Part shown: positions 42,819 through 51,262 of the stretch, one piece after another | Layout: every line of letters starts with the position of its first letter | How positions within the stretch are numbered: the first letter of the stretch is position 1 | NCBI RefSeq assembly: GCF_000720185.1 | Contig: NZ_JOIY01000028.1 | Location: 45,963-109,962 of the forward strand | Direction of reading: 5' to 3' | DNA: 64,000 bases | DNA from: Streptomyces sp. NRRL S-340 | Lineage (GTDB): Bacteria > Actinomycetota > Actinomycetes > Streptomycetales > Streptomycetaceae | Made by a program: the position numbers and the translations under genes | The notes under the pieces: model-generated | Databases searched by the model: none | Told to the model about the DNA's origin: nothing | The model's input: the letters and a program-made list of their open reading frames with translations, nothing else

Positions 42819-43276
42819 TGGGCTTCGGCAGAACCTTCGAGGAGTTCGAGGTGGGCTCCGTCTACCGGCACTGGCCGGGAAAGACCGTCACCGAGTACGA
42901 CCACCACCTGTTCTCCCTCCTGACCATGGTCCGCCACCCGCTCCACCTGGACGCCCACTACGCGAGCACCGCCACCCGCCACAAGCAGCCCCTCGTCATC
43001 GGGAGCTACATCTTCTCGCTGCTTCTGGGGCTGTCAGAGGCGGATGTCGCAGGAAAAGCCATCACCCACCACGGTTTCGAGAAGATCGACCACCACAGTC
43101 CCCTCATGCACGGGGACACCCTGTACGCCGAAAGTGAAGTACTCGCCAAGAGCGTCGTCCCGGACCGGCCCGAGCGCGGGCTGGTCACCGTGGAGACCCG
43201 GGGCCGCAACCAGCACGACACGCTCATCATGACCTTCAGCCGCAACCTTGTCGTCCCCAGGACAACAGGCGGATGA
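42818..43276 (+). CDS. MaoC-like dehydratase/hotdog protein
   Basis: A 152-aa single hotdog-fold protein. The family pattern is visible: FEEFEVGSVYRHWPGKTVTEYDHHLF at the start, a hydration-helix region with DAHYASTA, GSYIFSLLLGLSE, and DTLYAESEVLAKS near the end. The usual catalytic Asp-x-x-x-x-His is approximated by TEYDHHLFSLL and HLDAHY. It would hydrate or dehydrate an enoyl thioester, or act as a thioesterase-like tailoring protein. Overlap with the PKS stop (TGATG) indicates coupled expression. A GTG one codon earlier is an alternative start. Confidence 0.8.
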   Translation: MGFGRTFEEFEVGSVYRHWPGKTVTEYDHHLFSLLTMVRHPLHLDAHYASTATRHKQPLVIGSYIFSLLLGLSEADVAGKAITHHGFEKIDHHSPLMHGDTLYAESEVLAKSVVPDRPERGLVTVETRGRNQHDTLIMTFSRNLVVPRTTGG

Positions 43277-43357
43277 CGGACAGTGGCCGCCCCACCGCGT
43301 GCCGGTGGCAGCAGCGGCGCTCGGTATTCGCGCCGCAACGTGCCGGCGCTCATCCGC

Positions 43358-43468
43358 GTCCGGCGTCGGGTCGGTGACGTGCGGTTCGCCCGCGACGGTC
43401 GCGAACACGACCAGGTCGCTGGAACGGATCAGCTCCTCGGGGGTCGTTCCCCACGTGCGGGACCGCAT
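43358..43468 (-). pseudogene. Remnant of an SbnB-like (ornithine cyclodeaminase family) gene
   Basis: In the 390-bp gap 43277-43666 a minus-strand frame reads TPEELIRSSDLVVFATVAGE followed by PHVTDP, which matches a conserved stretch of SbnB-type 2,3-diaminopropionate enzymes as I remember the family. The similarity covers about 35 residues; before and after it the frame loses sense. A whole SbnB would need more than 300 residues, so this is a fragment. Its presence beside the type III PKS pair, far from the SbnA-like gene at 7462, points to past rearrangement. The rest of the gap is featureless. Confidence 0.55.
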
Positions 43469-43666
43469 CGGCCGGGGGATGGCAGGGCGCGCCGCCGGCT
43501 GCGGGCGGACGGCAAGGGCCCGACGCCCTCCCGGTTCGCGGGCTGACGGTGAGGCCGACGTGCCTGCCCGCTACGGGATGTGAGTGCCTGTGGCCGCACG
43601 GTAGGACAGGCCGGCCTGGGGCCGGCCCGCCCGCCCACGTCGGCCACGTCATCCGGCGCCTTGCGC

Positions 43667-44086
43667 CTACGCGTGCGCGACGGCCGCCGGGTCGACCCCC
43701 AGCTGCCGGAAGATGTCACCCATGTCCAGCTGGTCCCAGTGCTCGGCGAGCAGGCCGTCCTCCACCCTCCAGATGTCGATGGACTGGAAGCTCACCGTGC
43801 GCCCGGTCGCCGGGACGCCGAGGAACGTGCCCTGGTGGGTCGCGGTGTACTCGAAGCGGCCGGCCACCCTGTCCCCTTCCGCGACGATGTCGTGCGCCAC
43901 GGCCTTGATGTCGGGGAAGGCGGCGAACACCGCGACCCAGAAGGCCTGGTTGGCCTCGATGCCGTCGGCCACCACCGGGTTGTGGTCGATGTGGCCGGGC
44001 GCCGTGTGCTCCGGCATGGTGCTGACGTCATGGCTGTTGATCATGTCCACGAAGTGCTGGACCAGAGCGTGGTGGTTCTTCGGCAT
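43667..44086 (-). CDS. SnoaL-like polyketide cyclase family protein
   Basis: A 139-aa NTF2-fold protein close to the SnoaL ester-cyclase pattern: HALVQHFVDMINSHDVSTM, HIDHNPVVADGIEANQAFW, then GTFLGVPATGRTVSFQSIDIWRVEDGLLAEHWDQLDMGDIFRQLG. The last two acidic segments correspond to the conserved core of SnoaL, where an Asp acts as general base in closing the fourth anthracycline ring. It is the third SnoaL-like gene of the window. Two 11-bp-spaced heptads precede it, suggesting SARP control. Confidence 0.83.
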   Translation of the reverse strand: MPKNHHALVQHFVDMINSHDVSTMPEHTAPGHIDHNPVVADGIEANQAFWVAVFAAFPDIKAVAHDIVAEGDRVAGRFEYTATHQGTFLGVPATGRTVSFQSIDIWRVEDGLLAEHWDQLDMGDIFRQLGVDPAAVAHA

Positions 44087-44142
44087 GGTGGTCTCTTTCG
44101 GCTGGGTCGGAGAAGAACGGTCGGTCAGAGCATCGCCACCTG

Positions 44143-44160
44143 CGGTCGAGCCGCCCTGGA
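44143..44160 (-). promoter_or_regulatory. Heptad pair before the SnoaL-like gene
   Basis: On the minus strand TCCAGGG (44154-44160) and TCGACCG (44143-44149) are 11 bp apart. Eight bases later lies GATGCT (44129-44134), a possible -10. The start codon is at 44086. Confidence 0.45.
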
Positions 44161-44270
44161 GCTGGGAACAACCCCGTTCCACGAGCCCGGTGGCCGCCGC
44201 GGAGGGACCGCGCCCGCGGCCTCGGCCACGCCGGTTCCCGCGGTGGCGCCGGGCCGGGGCCCGGCGTCCC

Positions 44271-44320
44271 GTACGCACCGCGCCCCGCGCTCGAGGGCGA
44301 GCTCGGGGCGCGGTGCGTAC
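44271..44320 (-). terminator. Long terminator hairpin after the glycosyltransferase
   Basis: A 17-bp perfect stem (44271-44287 with 44304-44320) continues after one mismatch into a second GCTCG/CGAGC stem with an AGGG loop. It begins 10 bp beyond the stop of the glycosyltransferase at 44330. Confidence 0.85.
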
Positions 44321-44329
44321 CGGGGCCGG

Positions 44330-45511
44330 TCAGCGGACGAACTCGGGGAACCGCGCGACCGTCTCGGCCGGCTCGGGCATGGCCGCCATCTCGCGGGCGA
44401 CACGTCGGGCGGCCTCCTGGTGGGCGCCGTCGCCCAGCAGGGCGCGCATCTCTGCCTCCACCGCCTCGGCGGACACCTCCGGGGCCGGCAGCACCCGGCC
44501 CGCCCCGGTGGCCCGCACCGCGGCCGCGTTGTCGGGGCCGTCGTCCCCGGGCTGCGGCAGGATCAGCGCGGGCAGCCCCGCGGCCAGCACGGCCAGCGTG
44601 GTGCCCGCGCCGCCGTGGTGGACGACGGCGGTGGCGTGCCGCAGCGCCTCGGCCTGCGGCACCCAGGGGAGCACGACGACCCGGTCCGGCAGTTCGCCCA
44701 GCGCGGCCGGATCGACCACGGGGGACGCGACCAGGACGCGCACGTCGAGCGGCAGCAGCCCGTCGATCGCGGTGCGCAGCAACTCCGCGGAGCCGAGCAC
44801 GGTGCCGAGGCTGAGATAGACCAGCGGGCCCTCGCCCTCCGTGACACGCGCGGGCAGTTCGCCCGGCTCGGCGAAGGGGACGGACCGCTGCGGGATCCGC
44901 TGGACGTCCGAGGCCAGGAAGTCCTGGTTCTGCACAGCGGGCGGGCAGATGTCGAGGTACGGGTTGCCCAGGGTGCGGCTCTGGCCGATCTTGCCGGCCA
45001 CCCCCAGGTCGCTCGCCGTGGCGTACAGCTCCTGCTGGACCAGCGGATCCATGGTGTCGTCGTAGGAGACCCGGCCGATGCCGTGGCAGACGGCGGGCAC
45101 GCCCGCCGCGACGGCCGCGAAGGCCGCGCCCGGGTTGAGGATCTCGTACACGACCAGGTCGGGCCGGACGGAGTCGAGGACGGGGGCGAGGTCCGCGGCC
45201 ACACTGCGCGGCAGCACCGAGCCGAACGCCTTCACGGCCAGGCCCGCCAGTACCTCGGGCGGCACGTCACTGGCCTGTACGGCACCGCCGTTGGCATCCA
45301 GGAAGGCCTGGCCGCCGGCCGCCTCGATGAACGCCTCGGGGACGGTGAGCCCCGCGGTGAGCGGCCGCAGGCCCGCCTTCTCCAGGATCGGGTGGAACGG
45401 CTCACTGGTGGCGAACCAGACCTCGTGCCCGGCCTCCTGGGCCGCCTGGGCGAGCGGCACCAGGGGGAATATGTGTCCGTAGTTTCCGAGGCTTGCGAAG
45501 AGAACCTTCAT
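44330..45511 (-). CDS. GT1-family antibiotic glycosyltransferase
   Basis: A 393-aa GT-B enzyme of normal length for macrolide and aromatic polyketide glycosyltransferases. The N-domain starts MKVLFASLGNYGHIFPLVPLAQAAQEAGHEV. The donor site contains VVLPWVPQAEALRHATAVVHHGGAGTTLAVLAAGLPALILPQPGDDGPDNA, including the diagnostic HHGGAGT. It should transfer the dTDP-aminosugar made by the enzymes at 39129-52294 to the aglycone. Its long leader (45512-45780) is rich in direct repeats. Some aminosugar transferases need a P450-like partner; none is visible here. Confidence 0.92.
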   Translation of the reverse strand: MKVLFASLGNYGHIFPLVPLAQAAQEAGHEVWFATSEPFHPILEKAGLRPLTAGLTVPEAFIEAAGGQAFLDANGGAVQASDVPPEVLAGLAVKAFGSVLPRSVAADLAPVLDSVRPDLVVYEILNPGAAFAAVAAGVPAVCHGIGRVSYDDTMDPLVQQELYATASDLGVAGKIGQSRTLGNPYLDICPPAVQNQDFLASDVQRIPQRSVPFAEPGELPARVTEGEGPLVYLSLGTVLGSAELLRTAIDGLLPLDVRVLVASPVVDPAALGELPDRVVVLPWVPQAEALRHATAVVHHGGAGTTLAVLAAGLPALILPQPGDDGPDNAAAVRATGAGRVLPAPEVSAEAVEAEMRALLGDGAHQEAARRVAREMAAMPEPAETVARFPEFVR

Positions 45512-45539
45512 GTCGCGGCGGCCTTTCTGCCGGTGGCGT

Positions 45540-45715
45540 GATGAGGAGGACGTGATCAGTGATGACGGAAGAAGTGATCCGTGATGACGGGTGACGGAGG
45601 GGATGATGACGGACGGCGGGTGGCGTGAACGCGGATGGCTTGACGGAGGTGACTCGATGACAGGTGACTTGATGACAGGTCACAGGTCACCTGATGACGG
45701 ACGGCGGGTGACGCG
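45540..45715. repeat. Cluster of short direct repeats in the glycosyltransferase leader
   Basis: A 19-bp perfect repeat (45604-45622 and 45692-45710) starts with TGATGACGGACGG. TGATGACGG occurs several more times, and two 15-bp units with CTGTCATC(A/G)AGTCAC on the minus strand follow each other without a gap, about 45652-45681. The whole is less GC-rich than its surroundings. No protein fits. Its position just upstream of 45511 suggests a regulatory region with multiple binding sites, though the heptads here are 14-15 bp apart, not 11. Confidence 0.7.
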
Positions 45716-45780
45716 GCGACGGGACCGCCGCGCCCCGCACGGCGGCGTCGCGTGGAGACCACGGTCCGGCCGGTGAGGTG

Positions 45781-47268
45781 TCAGCGGCCGGCCACGGGGG
45801 CCGGTTCGGCCGCCTCCCGGGCCGGTTCGGCACGCTCCGCTCCGGCACCGGGCCGCCCCTGCGCGCCGGCGGGCCGGGTGGCGAAGAGCATCACGACCGC
45901 GCCCAGTGCCATGGCCGCCGCACCGACCCACAGGGCGGGTACGAAGCCGTCGACGAAGTCCTGGCCCGAGGCGTAGCCGCCGTTGTGGCTGAAGACGCCG
46001 GCGAGCAGCGCCACGCCGAGCGCCGCGCCCAGTTCCTGGGTGGCCGAGGTCGAGCCGGAGGCGATGCCCTGCTCGGATTCGGCGACGGAACTCATCGTCA
46101 GGTTGAGGAGCGGGGCGAAGAAGCAGGCGACGCCCACGCCGCCCAGGACGAAGCCGGGCAGTTGCGCGGCGTAGGACACGTCCGGGCTCATCACCAGCGC
46201 CCAGTAGGCGAACCCGGCGGCCATCAGCGCGAGTCCGAAGACCACCACGGGCCGTCCGCCGATCCGGTCCGACAGGATGCCCGCGACGGGTGCCACCAGG
46301 AGCGGCATCGCCGTCCACGCCAGCATCCGCACGCCCGCCCCGGCCGGTGACAGGTGCTGGATGGTCTGCATGAACTGCGTGATGAGGAAGACCACGCCGT
46401 ACATCCCGACGGACATCAGCAGGCCGCCGGCGTTGACGGCGCTGAAGGCCCGGTTGCGGAACATGTCCATGGGCAGCATCGGCGCGCTGCTGCGCCGCTC
46501 CCACAGGACGAACAGGGCCACCACCACGACGCCGGCCAGCAGCGGGCCCACGGCCTGCCAGGCGCCCCAGCCACCCTGGCCGCCCGCCCGGATCAGGCCG
46601 TAGACGAGGCCGAGGATGCCGATGCTGACCAGGAACGTGCCCGGCACGTCCAGGCGGCTGTTCGCGCCGCGGCTCTCGGCCAGACCTCGCCAGGCGGCCG
46701 GGGCGAGCAGCAGGCCCACCGGCACGTTGATCCAGAAGACCCACTGCCAGGACATGTGTTCCACCACGACGCCGCCCACCAGCGGGCCGCCCGCGATGGC
46801 CAGCCCGTTGAGCGCCCCGTAGACACCGAGGGCGGCACCCCGTTTCGCGGCGGGCACCGCGTGGGTGAGCAGGGTGAGGGAGAGCGGCATGATGATCGCC
46901 GCGCCGGCGCCCTGGACCGCGCGGGCGGCGATCAGTTCGCCGATGCCGGGTGCCAGGGCGGCCGCGGCGGACGCCGCCGTGAACAGCAGCAGACCGGCGG
47001 TGAACACCCGGCGGCGGCCGAACCGGTCGCCGAGGGCGGCGCCGAACATCATCAGCACGGCGAACGAGAGCGTGTAGGCGTTCACCGTCCATTCCAGGTC
47101 CTGCAGGCTGCCACCGAGCTTCTCCCTGATGGTGGGCAGCGCGGTGACGACCACCAGGTTGTCGAGCCCTGCCATGAAAGCGGTCAGGCCCGTGATCAGC
47201 GTGGTGGTGCCCGGCGACTTCCCCGCCTCGGCCGCACCGCCGCCGACGGCGGCTTTGTCAGTACTCAT
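45781..47268 (-). CDS. Multidrug MFS efflux pump (EmrB/QacA, 14-TM type)
   Basis: A 495-aa transporter of the DHA2 family with about 14 membrane segments. FGAALGDRFGRRRVFTAG is motif A, and GAGAAIIMPLSLTLLTHAVP near residue 110 is motif C, characteristic of antiporters. Such pumps confer self-resistance by exporting the finished antibiotic against protons. It is divergent from the sugar 4-ketoreductase gene; AGACTA at 47374-47379 reads as a -10-like TAGTCT on its strand. It is the obvious exporter for the glycosylated product. Confidence 0.92.
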   Translation of the reverse strand: MSTDKAAVGGGAAEAGKSPGTTTLITGLTAFMAGLDNLVVVTALPTIREKLGGSLQDLEWTVNAYTLSFAVLMMFGAALGDRFGRRRVFTAGLLLFTAASAAAALAPGIGELIAARAVQGAGAAIIMPLSLTLLTHAVPAAKRGAALGVYGALNGLAIAGGPLVGGVVVEHMSWQWVFWINVPVGLLLAPAAWRGLAESRGANSRLDVPGTFLVSIGILGLVYGLIRAGGQGGWGAWQAVGPLLAGVVVVALFVLWERRSSAPMLPMDMFRNRAFSAVNAGGLLMSVGMYGVVFLITQFMQTIQHLSPAGAGVRMLAWTAMPLLVAPVAGILSDRIGGRPVVVFGLALMAAGFAYWALVMSPDVSYAAQLPGFVLGGVGVACFFAPLLNLTMSSVAESEQGIASGSTSATQELGAALGVALLAGVFSHNGGYASGQDFVDGFVPALWVGAAAMALGAVVMLFATRPAGAQGRPGAGAERAEPAREAAEPAPVAGR

Positions 47269-47390
47269 TCAGGGATTTCCTTCCCGACTTCACCATGGAG
47301 GGGCGGCGGTGCCCGTCGCGCGGTCGCTGGCGAGGCGCCGGTCCGCCGAGGACCGGCGCAAGACGTCGCGCCGAGACTAGGCAGCCGGTC

Positions 47391-47408
47391 TCAAGCACCG
47401 GTCGAGCC
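47391..47408 (+). promoter_or_regulatory. Heptad pair in the pump/ketoreductase divergent promoter
   Basis: TCAAGCA 47391 and TCGAGCC 47402 are 11 bp apart and point toward the ketoreductase at 47585. They lie in the 316-bp divergent gap 47269-47584, which shows no gene. With only two heptads, chance is possible. Confidence 0.4.
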
Positions 47409-47584
47409 GTGGTCCGCGCCGCCCGTGCCGGGGCCGCCTCCAGCGCTTCTCCGCCCGCACCCGATCGGACGGCAGCAGCATCGGGGCCGGCGGGACCTGG
47501 GCAGGCCGTGGGGCCCGCACCGCTCAAGGCGCCCCCGCGCACCGGCCGCACCGCAACCATCCGCCCGCCCTGGGAGGCACCCGC

Positions 47585-48577
47585 ATGACAACGGAACCGA
47601 CCGACCGGCCCCTGGTGGCCGTGCTCGGCGCCACCGGCTTCGTGGGCTCGGCCGTGCTCGCCGCGCTGGCCGGCCGCGACCTGCGCCTGCGCGCGGTGGC
47701 CCGGCGCCCCGCCGCCGTGCCGGACGACGCCCGCGCGCAGGTCGAGGTGGTCACCGCCGACCTCACCGACCCGGACGCCCTGGCCGCCTCCGTCAAGGAC
47801 GCGGACGTGGTGATCCACCTGCTGCTGTGCGAGGGCGGCTGGCGGGCCTCGGCCGAACCGGGCGGCGAGCGGGTCAACGTCGGGGTGATGCGCGACCTGC
47901 TGGACGTGGTGGCGAACCCCGGCCGGCCACCGCTGGTGGTCTACGCGGGCACCACCGGACAGGTCGGCGCCCCGCCGCGGGAGCCGCTCGACGGCAGCGA
48001 GCCGGACCGGCCGCTGACGGTGTACGACGAGCAGAAGCTGACCGCGGAACGGCTGCTGCTCGCGGCGAGCGAGGCCGGCCTGGTCCGCGGAGTCAGCCTC
48101 AGACTGCCCACGGTGTACGGCGAGGGCACCGTGCCGGGCACCGCGGACCGCGGGGTGGTCGCCGCGATGGCCCGCCGGGCGCTGGCCGGCGAGGAGATCA
48201 CCCTGTGGCACGACGGCACCGTCCGCCGCGACCTGGTCCACATCGCCGACGTCGCCGCCGCGTTCGCCGCCACCCTGGACCACCCCGCCGAGCTGGCCGG
48301 CCGCGCCTGGCTGGTGGGCACCGGACGCGGCGACGCGCTCGGTGACGTCTTCCGCGCGGTGGCCCGGCACGCGGCGGCCCGCACGGGCTCCCCCGCCGTC
48401 CCGGTCGTCTCGGTGCAGCCGCCCGCGCACGCCCCGGAGACCGACTTCCTGAGCGTGACCGTCGATTCCACCCCGTTCCGCTCGGTGACCGGCTGGCGTC
48501 CGCTGGTCGGTCTGGACGAGGGCCTGGAACGCACGGTGGCCGCCCTGGGAGACGCCGTACCGCACGCCCGCCGCTGA
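47585..48577 (+). CDS. dTDP-deoxysugar 4-ketoreductase (extended SDR)
   Basis: A 330-aa NAD(P)-dependent epimerase/dehydratase-family protein. GATGFVGSAVLAAL is the nucleotide fold, YDEQKLTAERLL the catalytic Tyr-x-x-x-Lys, and RLPTVYGEGTV and GWRPLVGLDEGLE later family landmarks. In sugar clusters such proteins (DnmV, EvaE, UrdR types) reduce the C4 ketone as the last step. It leads a plus-strand run of five sugar genes. The stereochemistry at C4 cannot be read from the sequence, so daunosamine and acosamine types remain open. Confidence 0.87.
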   Translation: MTTEPTDRPLVAVLGATGFVGSAVLAALAGRDLRLRAVARRPAAVPDDARAQVEVVTADLTDPDALAASVKDADVVIHLLLCEGGWRASAEPGGERVNVGVMRDLLDVVANPGRPPLVVYAGTTGQVGAPPREPLDGSEPDRPLTVYDEQKLTAERLLLAASEAGLVRGVSLRLPTVYGEGTVPGTADRGVVAAMARRALAGEEITLWHDGTVRRDLVHIADVAAAFAATLDHPAELAGRAWLVGTGRGDALGDVFRAVARHAAARTGSPAVPVVSVQPPAHAPETDFLSVTVDSTPFRSVTGWRPLVGLDEGLERTVAALGDAVPHARR

Positions 48578-48625
48578 ACTCCCCGCGCCCGCAGGACCAG
48601 AACGACGACAGGAGAAGGAACGCGC

Positions 48626-49726
48626 ATGACCACCTATGTATGGGACTACCTGCCCGAGTACCACAGCGAGCGCGAGGACATCCTCGAGGCCGTCGAGAAG
48701 GTCTTCTCGTCCGGCACGCTGGTGCTGGGCGACAGTGTCAAGGGTTTCGAGGAGGAGTTCGCCGCGTACCACGGCGCGGAGCACTGCGTCAGTGTCGACA
48801 ACGGGACCAACGCGCTCAAGCTCGCCCTCCAGGCCCTCGGGGTCGGCCCGGGCGACGAGGTGATCACGGTGTCCAACACCGCGGCCCCCACCGTCGTCGC
48901 GATCGACGGCACCGGTGCCACACCCGTCTTCGTCGACGTCAACGAGGACGACTTCCTGATGGACGTCGGCCAGGTCGAGGCGGCGATCACGGAGCGCACC
49001 AAGGCGCTGCTCCCGGTCCACCTCTACGGCCAGTGCGTGGACCTGGACCCGCTGAAGGCCCTGGCCGACCGGTACGGTCTGGCGCTCCTGGAGGACTGCG
49101 CGCAGGCGCACGGCGCCACCCGGCGGGGCAGGCTCGCGGGGACCACCGGCGACGCCGCCGCCTTCTCCTTCTACCCGACGAAGGTGCTCGGCGCGTACGG
49201 CGACGGCGGAGCCGTGCTCACCTCACGTCCCGACGTGGAGGCCGAGCTGCGCAAGCTGCGCTACTACGGCATGGAGAAGGTCTACTACACGGTCCAGACA
49301 CCGGCCCACAACAGCCGCCTGGACGAGGTGCAGGCCGAGATCCTGCGCCGCAAGCTGACCCGGCTCGACGCCTACGTGGCCGGCCGCCAGGAGGTCGCCC
49401 GCCGCTACCAGGAGGCCCTGGGCGGCACCGAGCTGATCCTGCCGAAGGTCAACGAGGGCAACACGCACGTCTACTACGTCTACGTGGTCCGCCACCCCGA
49501 GCGCGACCGGATCATCGAGGCGCTCAAGGCGTACGACATCAACCTCAACATCAGCTACCCGTGGCCGGTGCACACCATGACCGGCTTCGCCCATCTCGGA
49601 TACCGGAAGGGGTCGTTGCCGGTGACGGAGAAGCTGGCGGGCGAGATCTTCTCGCTGCCGATGTACCCGTCGCTGCCGGCCGGCCTGCAGGACAAGGTCA
49701 TCGCCGCCCTGAAGGAGGTGCTGTGA
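48626..49726 (+). CDS. DegT/DnrJ/EryC1 sugar aminotransferase
   Basis: A 366-aa fold-type I PLP enzyme. Lys186 in [16 protein letters not shown] is the Schiff-base lysine. [10 protein letters not shown] holds the PLP-stacking and Asp residues, and [22 protein letters not shown] the phosphate site. The family adds an amino group to 3- or 4-keto sugars. With a 2,3-dehydratase in the cluster and no C-methyl- or N-methyltransferase visible, C3 amination of a 2,3,6-trideoxy-4-keto sugar is the best guess, as by DnmJ. Its stop overlaps the next ATG (TGATG). Confidence 0.9.
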   Translation: MTTYVWDYLPEYHSEREDILEAVEKVFSSGTLVLGDSVKGFEEEFAAYHGAEHCVSVDNGTNALKLALQALGVGPGDEVITVSNTAAPTVVAIDGTGATPVFVDVNEDDFLMDVGQVEAAITERTKALLPVHLYGQCVDLDPLKALADRYGLALLEDCAQAHGATRRGRLAGTTGDAAAFSFYPTKVLGAYGDGGAVLTSRPDVEAELRKLRYYGMEKVYYTVQTPAHNSRLDEVQAEILRRKLTRLDAYVAGRQEVARRYQEALGGTELILPKVNEGNTHVYYVYVVRHPERDRIIEALKAYDINLNISYPWPVHTMTGFAHLGYRKGSLPVTEKLAGEIFSLPMYPSLPAGLQDKVIAALKEVL

Positions 49727-50331
49727 TGAAGGTCCGCGAACTGGCCGTCGCCGGAGCCCTGGAGTTCACCCCCACCGTCTTCCCCGACGAGCGCGGGCTG
49801 TTCCTCTCCCCGTTCCAGGGACCGGCCTGGGCCGAGGCCACCGGGAACACGCACTTCCCGGTGACCCAGACCAACCACAGCCGGTCCAGGCGCGGTGTGG
49901 TGCGCGGCGTGCACTACACGCTGACCCCGCCCGGCTGCGCCAAGTACGTCTACTGCCCCAAGGGTTCGGCCCTGGACATCGTGGTGGACATCCGGGTCGG
50001 CTCGCCCACCTTCGGGAAGTGGGACGTGGTGCTGATGGACCAGAACGACTTCCGGGCCACGTACTTCCCGGTCGGTCTGGGCCACGCGTTCATCGCGCTG
50101 GAGGACGACACGGTGATGTCGTACATGGTCACCGCAAGCTATGTGCCCGAGCACGAGCTGGCGATCTCGGTCACCGACCCGGCGCTGGGTCTGCCGATCC
50201 CCGAGGACATCACGCCGGTGTACTCCGAGCGGGACACGGTGGCGCCCACGCTGGCCCAGGCCGCGGAGCAGGGCCTGCTGCCGCGGTACGAGGTGAGCAC
50301 CCGGCTCGAACGGCAGTGGAGGGAGGCCTGA
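49726..50331 (+). CDS. rmlC: dTDP-4-dehydrorhamnose 3,5-epimerase family protein
   Basis: A 201-aa cupin with the full RmlC pattern: VTQTNHSRSRRGVVRGVHYTLTPPGCAKYVYCPKG (His63 in RGVHY as base), DIVVDIRVGSPTFGKWDVVLMDQND, and FPVGLGHAFIALEDDTVMSYM. It inverts C5, and perhaps C3, of a 4-keto-6-deoxy sugar, giving an L-series sugar. It is translationally coupled to the aminotransferase. A second, more divergent homologue at 39129 means that one of the two may act at a different step or on a different sugar. Confidence 0.9.
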   Translation: MKVRELAVAGALEFTPTVFPDERGLFLSPFQGPAWAEATGNTHFPVTQTNHSRSRRGVVRGVHYTLTPPGCAKYVYCPKGSALDIVVDIRVGSPTFGKWDVVLMDQNDFRATYFPVGLGHAFIALEDDTVMSYMVTASYVPEHELAISVTDPALGLPIPEDITPVYSERDTVAPTLAQAAEQGLLPRYEVSTRLERQWREA

Positions 50332-50332
50332 G

Positions 50333-51229
50333 ATGAAGGGCATCATCCTCGCCGGGGGCAGCGGCACCCGGCTGCGCCCGCTGACCGGTGCGCTGTCCAA
50401 ACAGATCCTGCCGGTCTACGACAAGCCCATGATCTACTACCCGCTCTCCGTGCTGATGCTGGCCGGTGTCCGGGACATCCTGCTGATCTCGTCCAAGGAC
50501 CATTCGGACAGCTTCCGCACCCTGCTCGGGGACGGCTCCCGGCTCGGCCTGAACATCTCCTACGCCGAGCAGGACCAGCCCCGCGGCATCGCCGAAGCGC
50601 TGCTCATCGGCGCCGACTTCATCGACGGCGACCAGGTCGCGCTGGTGCTCGGCGACAACATCTTCCACGGGCCGCGCTTCTCGGAGATCCTCGGCGACGC
50701 GGTGCGCCGGCTCGACGGCGCGGCGCTGTTCGGCTACCGGGTGCGTGACCCGCACCGCTACGGGATCGGGGAGATCGACGAGCAGGGCCGGCTGCTGTCG
50801 CTGGAGGAGAAGCCCCGCCACCCGCGCTCCAACCTCGCGGTGACCGGGCTGTACCTGTACGACAACGACGTGGTCGGCATCGCCAAGAACCTCTCCCCCT
50901 CGGCACGGGGCGAGCTGGAGATCACCGACGTCAACCTGGCCTACCTGGCGCAGGGCCGGGCCCAGCTCACCCCGCTCGGCCGCGGCTTCGCCTGGCTGGA
51001 CATGGGCACCCACGACTCGCTGCTGCAGGCGGCGCAGTACGTCCAGCTGGTCGAGCAGCGGCAGGGCGAGTTCATCGCCTGCCTGGAGGAACTGGCGCTC
51101 AACCTCGGCTTCATCACCCCCGAGCAGTGCCTGCGCCTGGGCGAGGAGATGCGGGGTACGGACTACGGCGCCTACGTCACTGAGGTGGCCTCCCGCCGCA
51201 TTCCGCGCCCGGCCGTCCGCGCCGCCTGA
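50333..51229 (+). CDS. rmlA: Glucose-1-phosphate thymidylyltransferase
   Basis: A 298-aa nucleotidyltransferase of RmlA length. It starts MKGIILAGGSGTRLRPLTGALSKQILPVYDKPMIYYPLSVLMLAG, with the GGSGTRLxPxT and KQ nucleotide-binding signatures. LVLGDNIFHGPRFSEIL and EKPRHPRSNLAVTGLYLYDNDV follow, and the Asp of GFAWLDMGTHDSLL completes the metal site. It makes dTDP-glucose, the first committed sugar intermediate. Feedback by dTDP-sugars is usual in this family. It begins one base after the epimerase stop. Confidence 0.95.
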   Translation: MKGIILAGGSGTRLRPLTGALSKQILPVYDKPMIYYPLSVLMLAGVRDILLISSKDHSDSFRTLLGDGSRLGLNISYAEQDQPRGIAEALLIGADFIDGDQVALVLGDNIFHGPRFSEILGDAVRRLDGAALFGYRVRDPHRYGIGEIDEQGRLLSLEEKPRHPRSNLAVTGLYLYDNDVVGIAKNLSPSARGELEITDVNLAYLAQGRAQLTPLGRGFAWLDMGTHDSLLQAAQYVQLVEQRQGEFIACLEELALNLGFITPEQCLRLGEEMRGTDYGAYVTEVASRRIPRPAVRAA

Positions 51230-51262
51230 CACGAGTCCCCCGCCGACCGAGGAGCCCGCCCC

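Noticed and set aside
45556..45762. Small minus-strand ORF with SSHLSSSHL repeats
   Set aside because: The repeats arise from the direct DNA repeats in the glycosyltransferase leader; there is no ribosome-binding site and no codon-bias signal.
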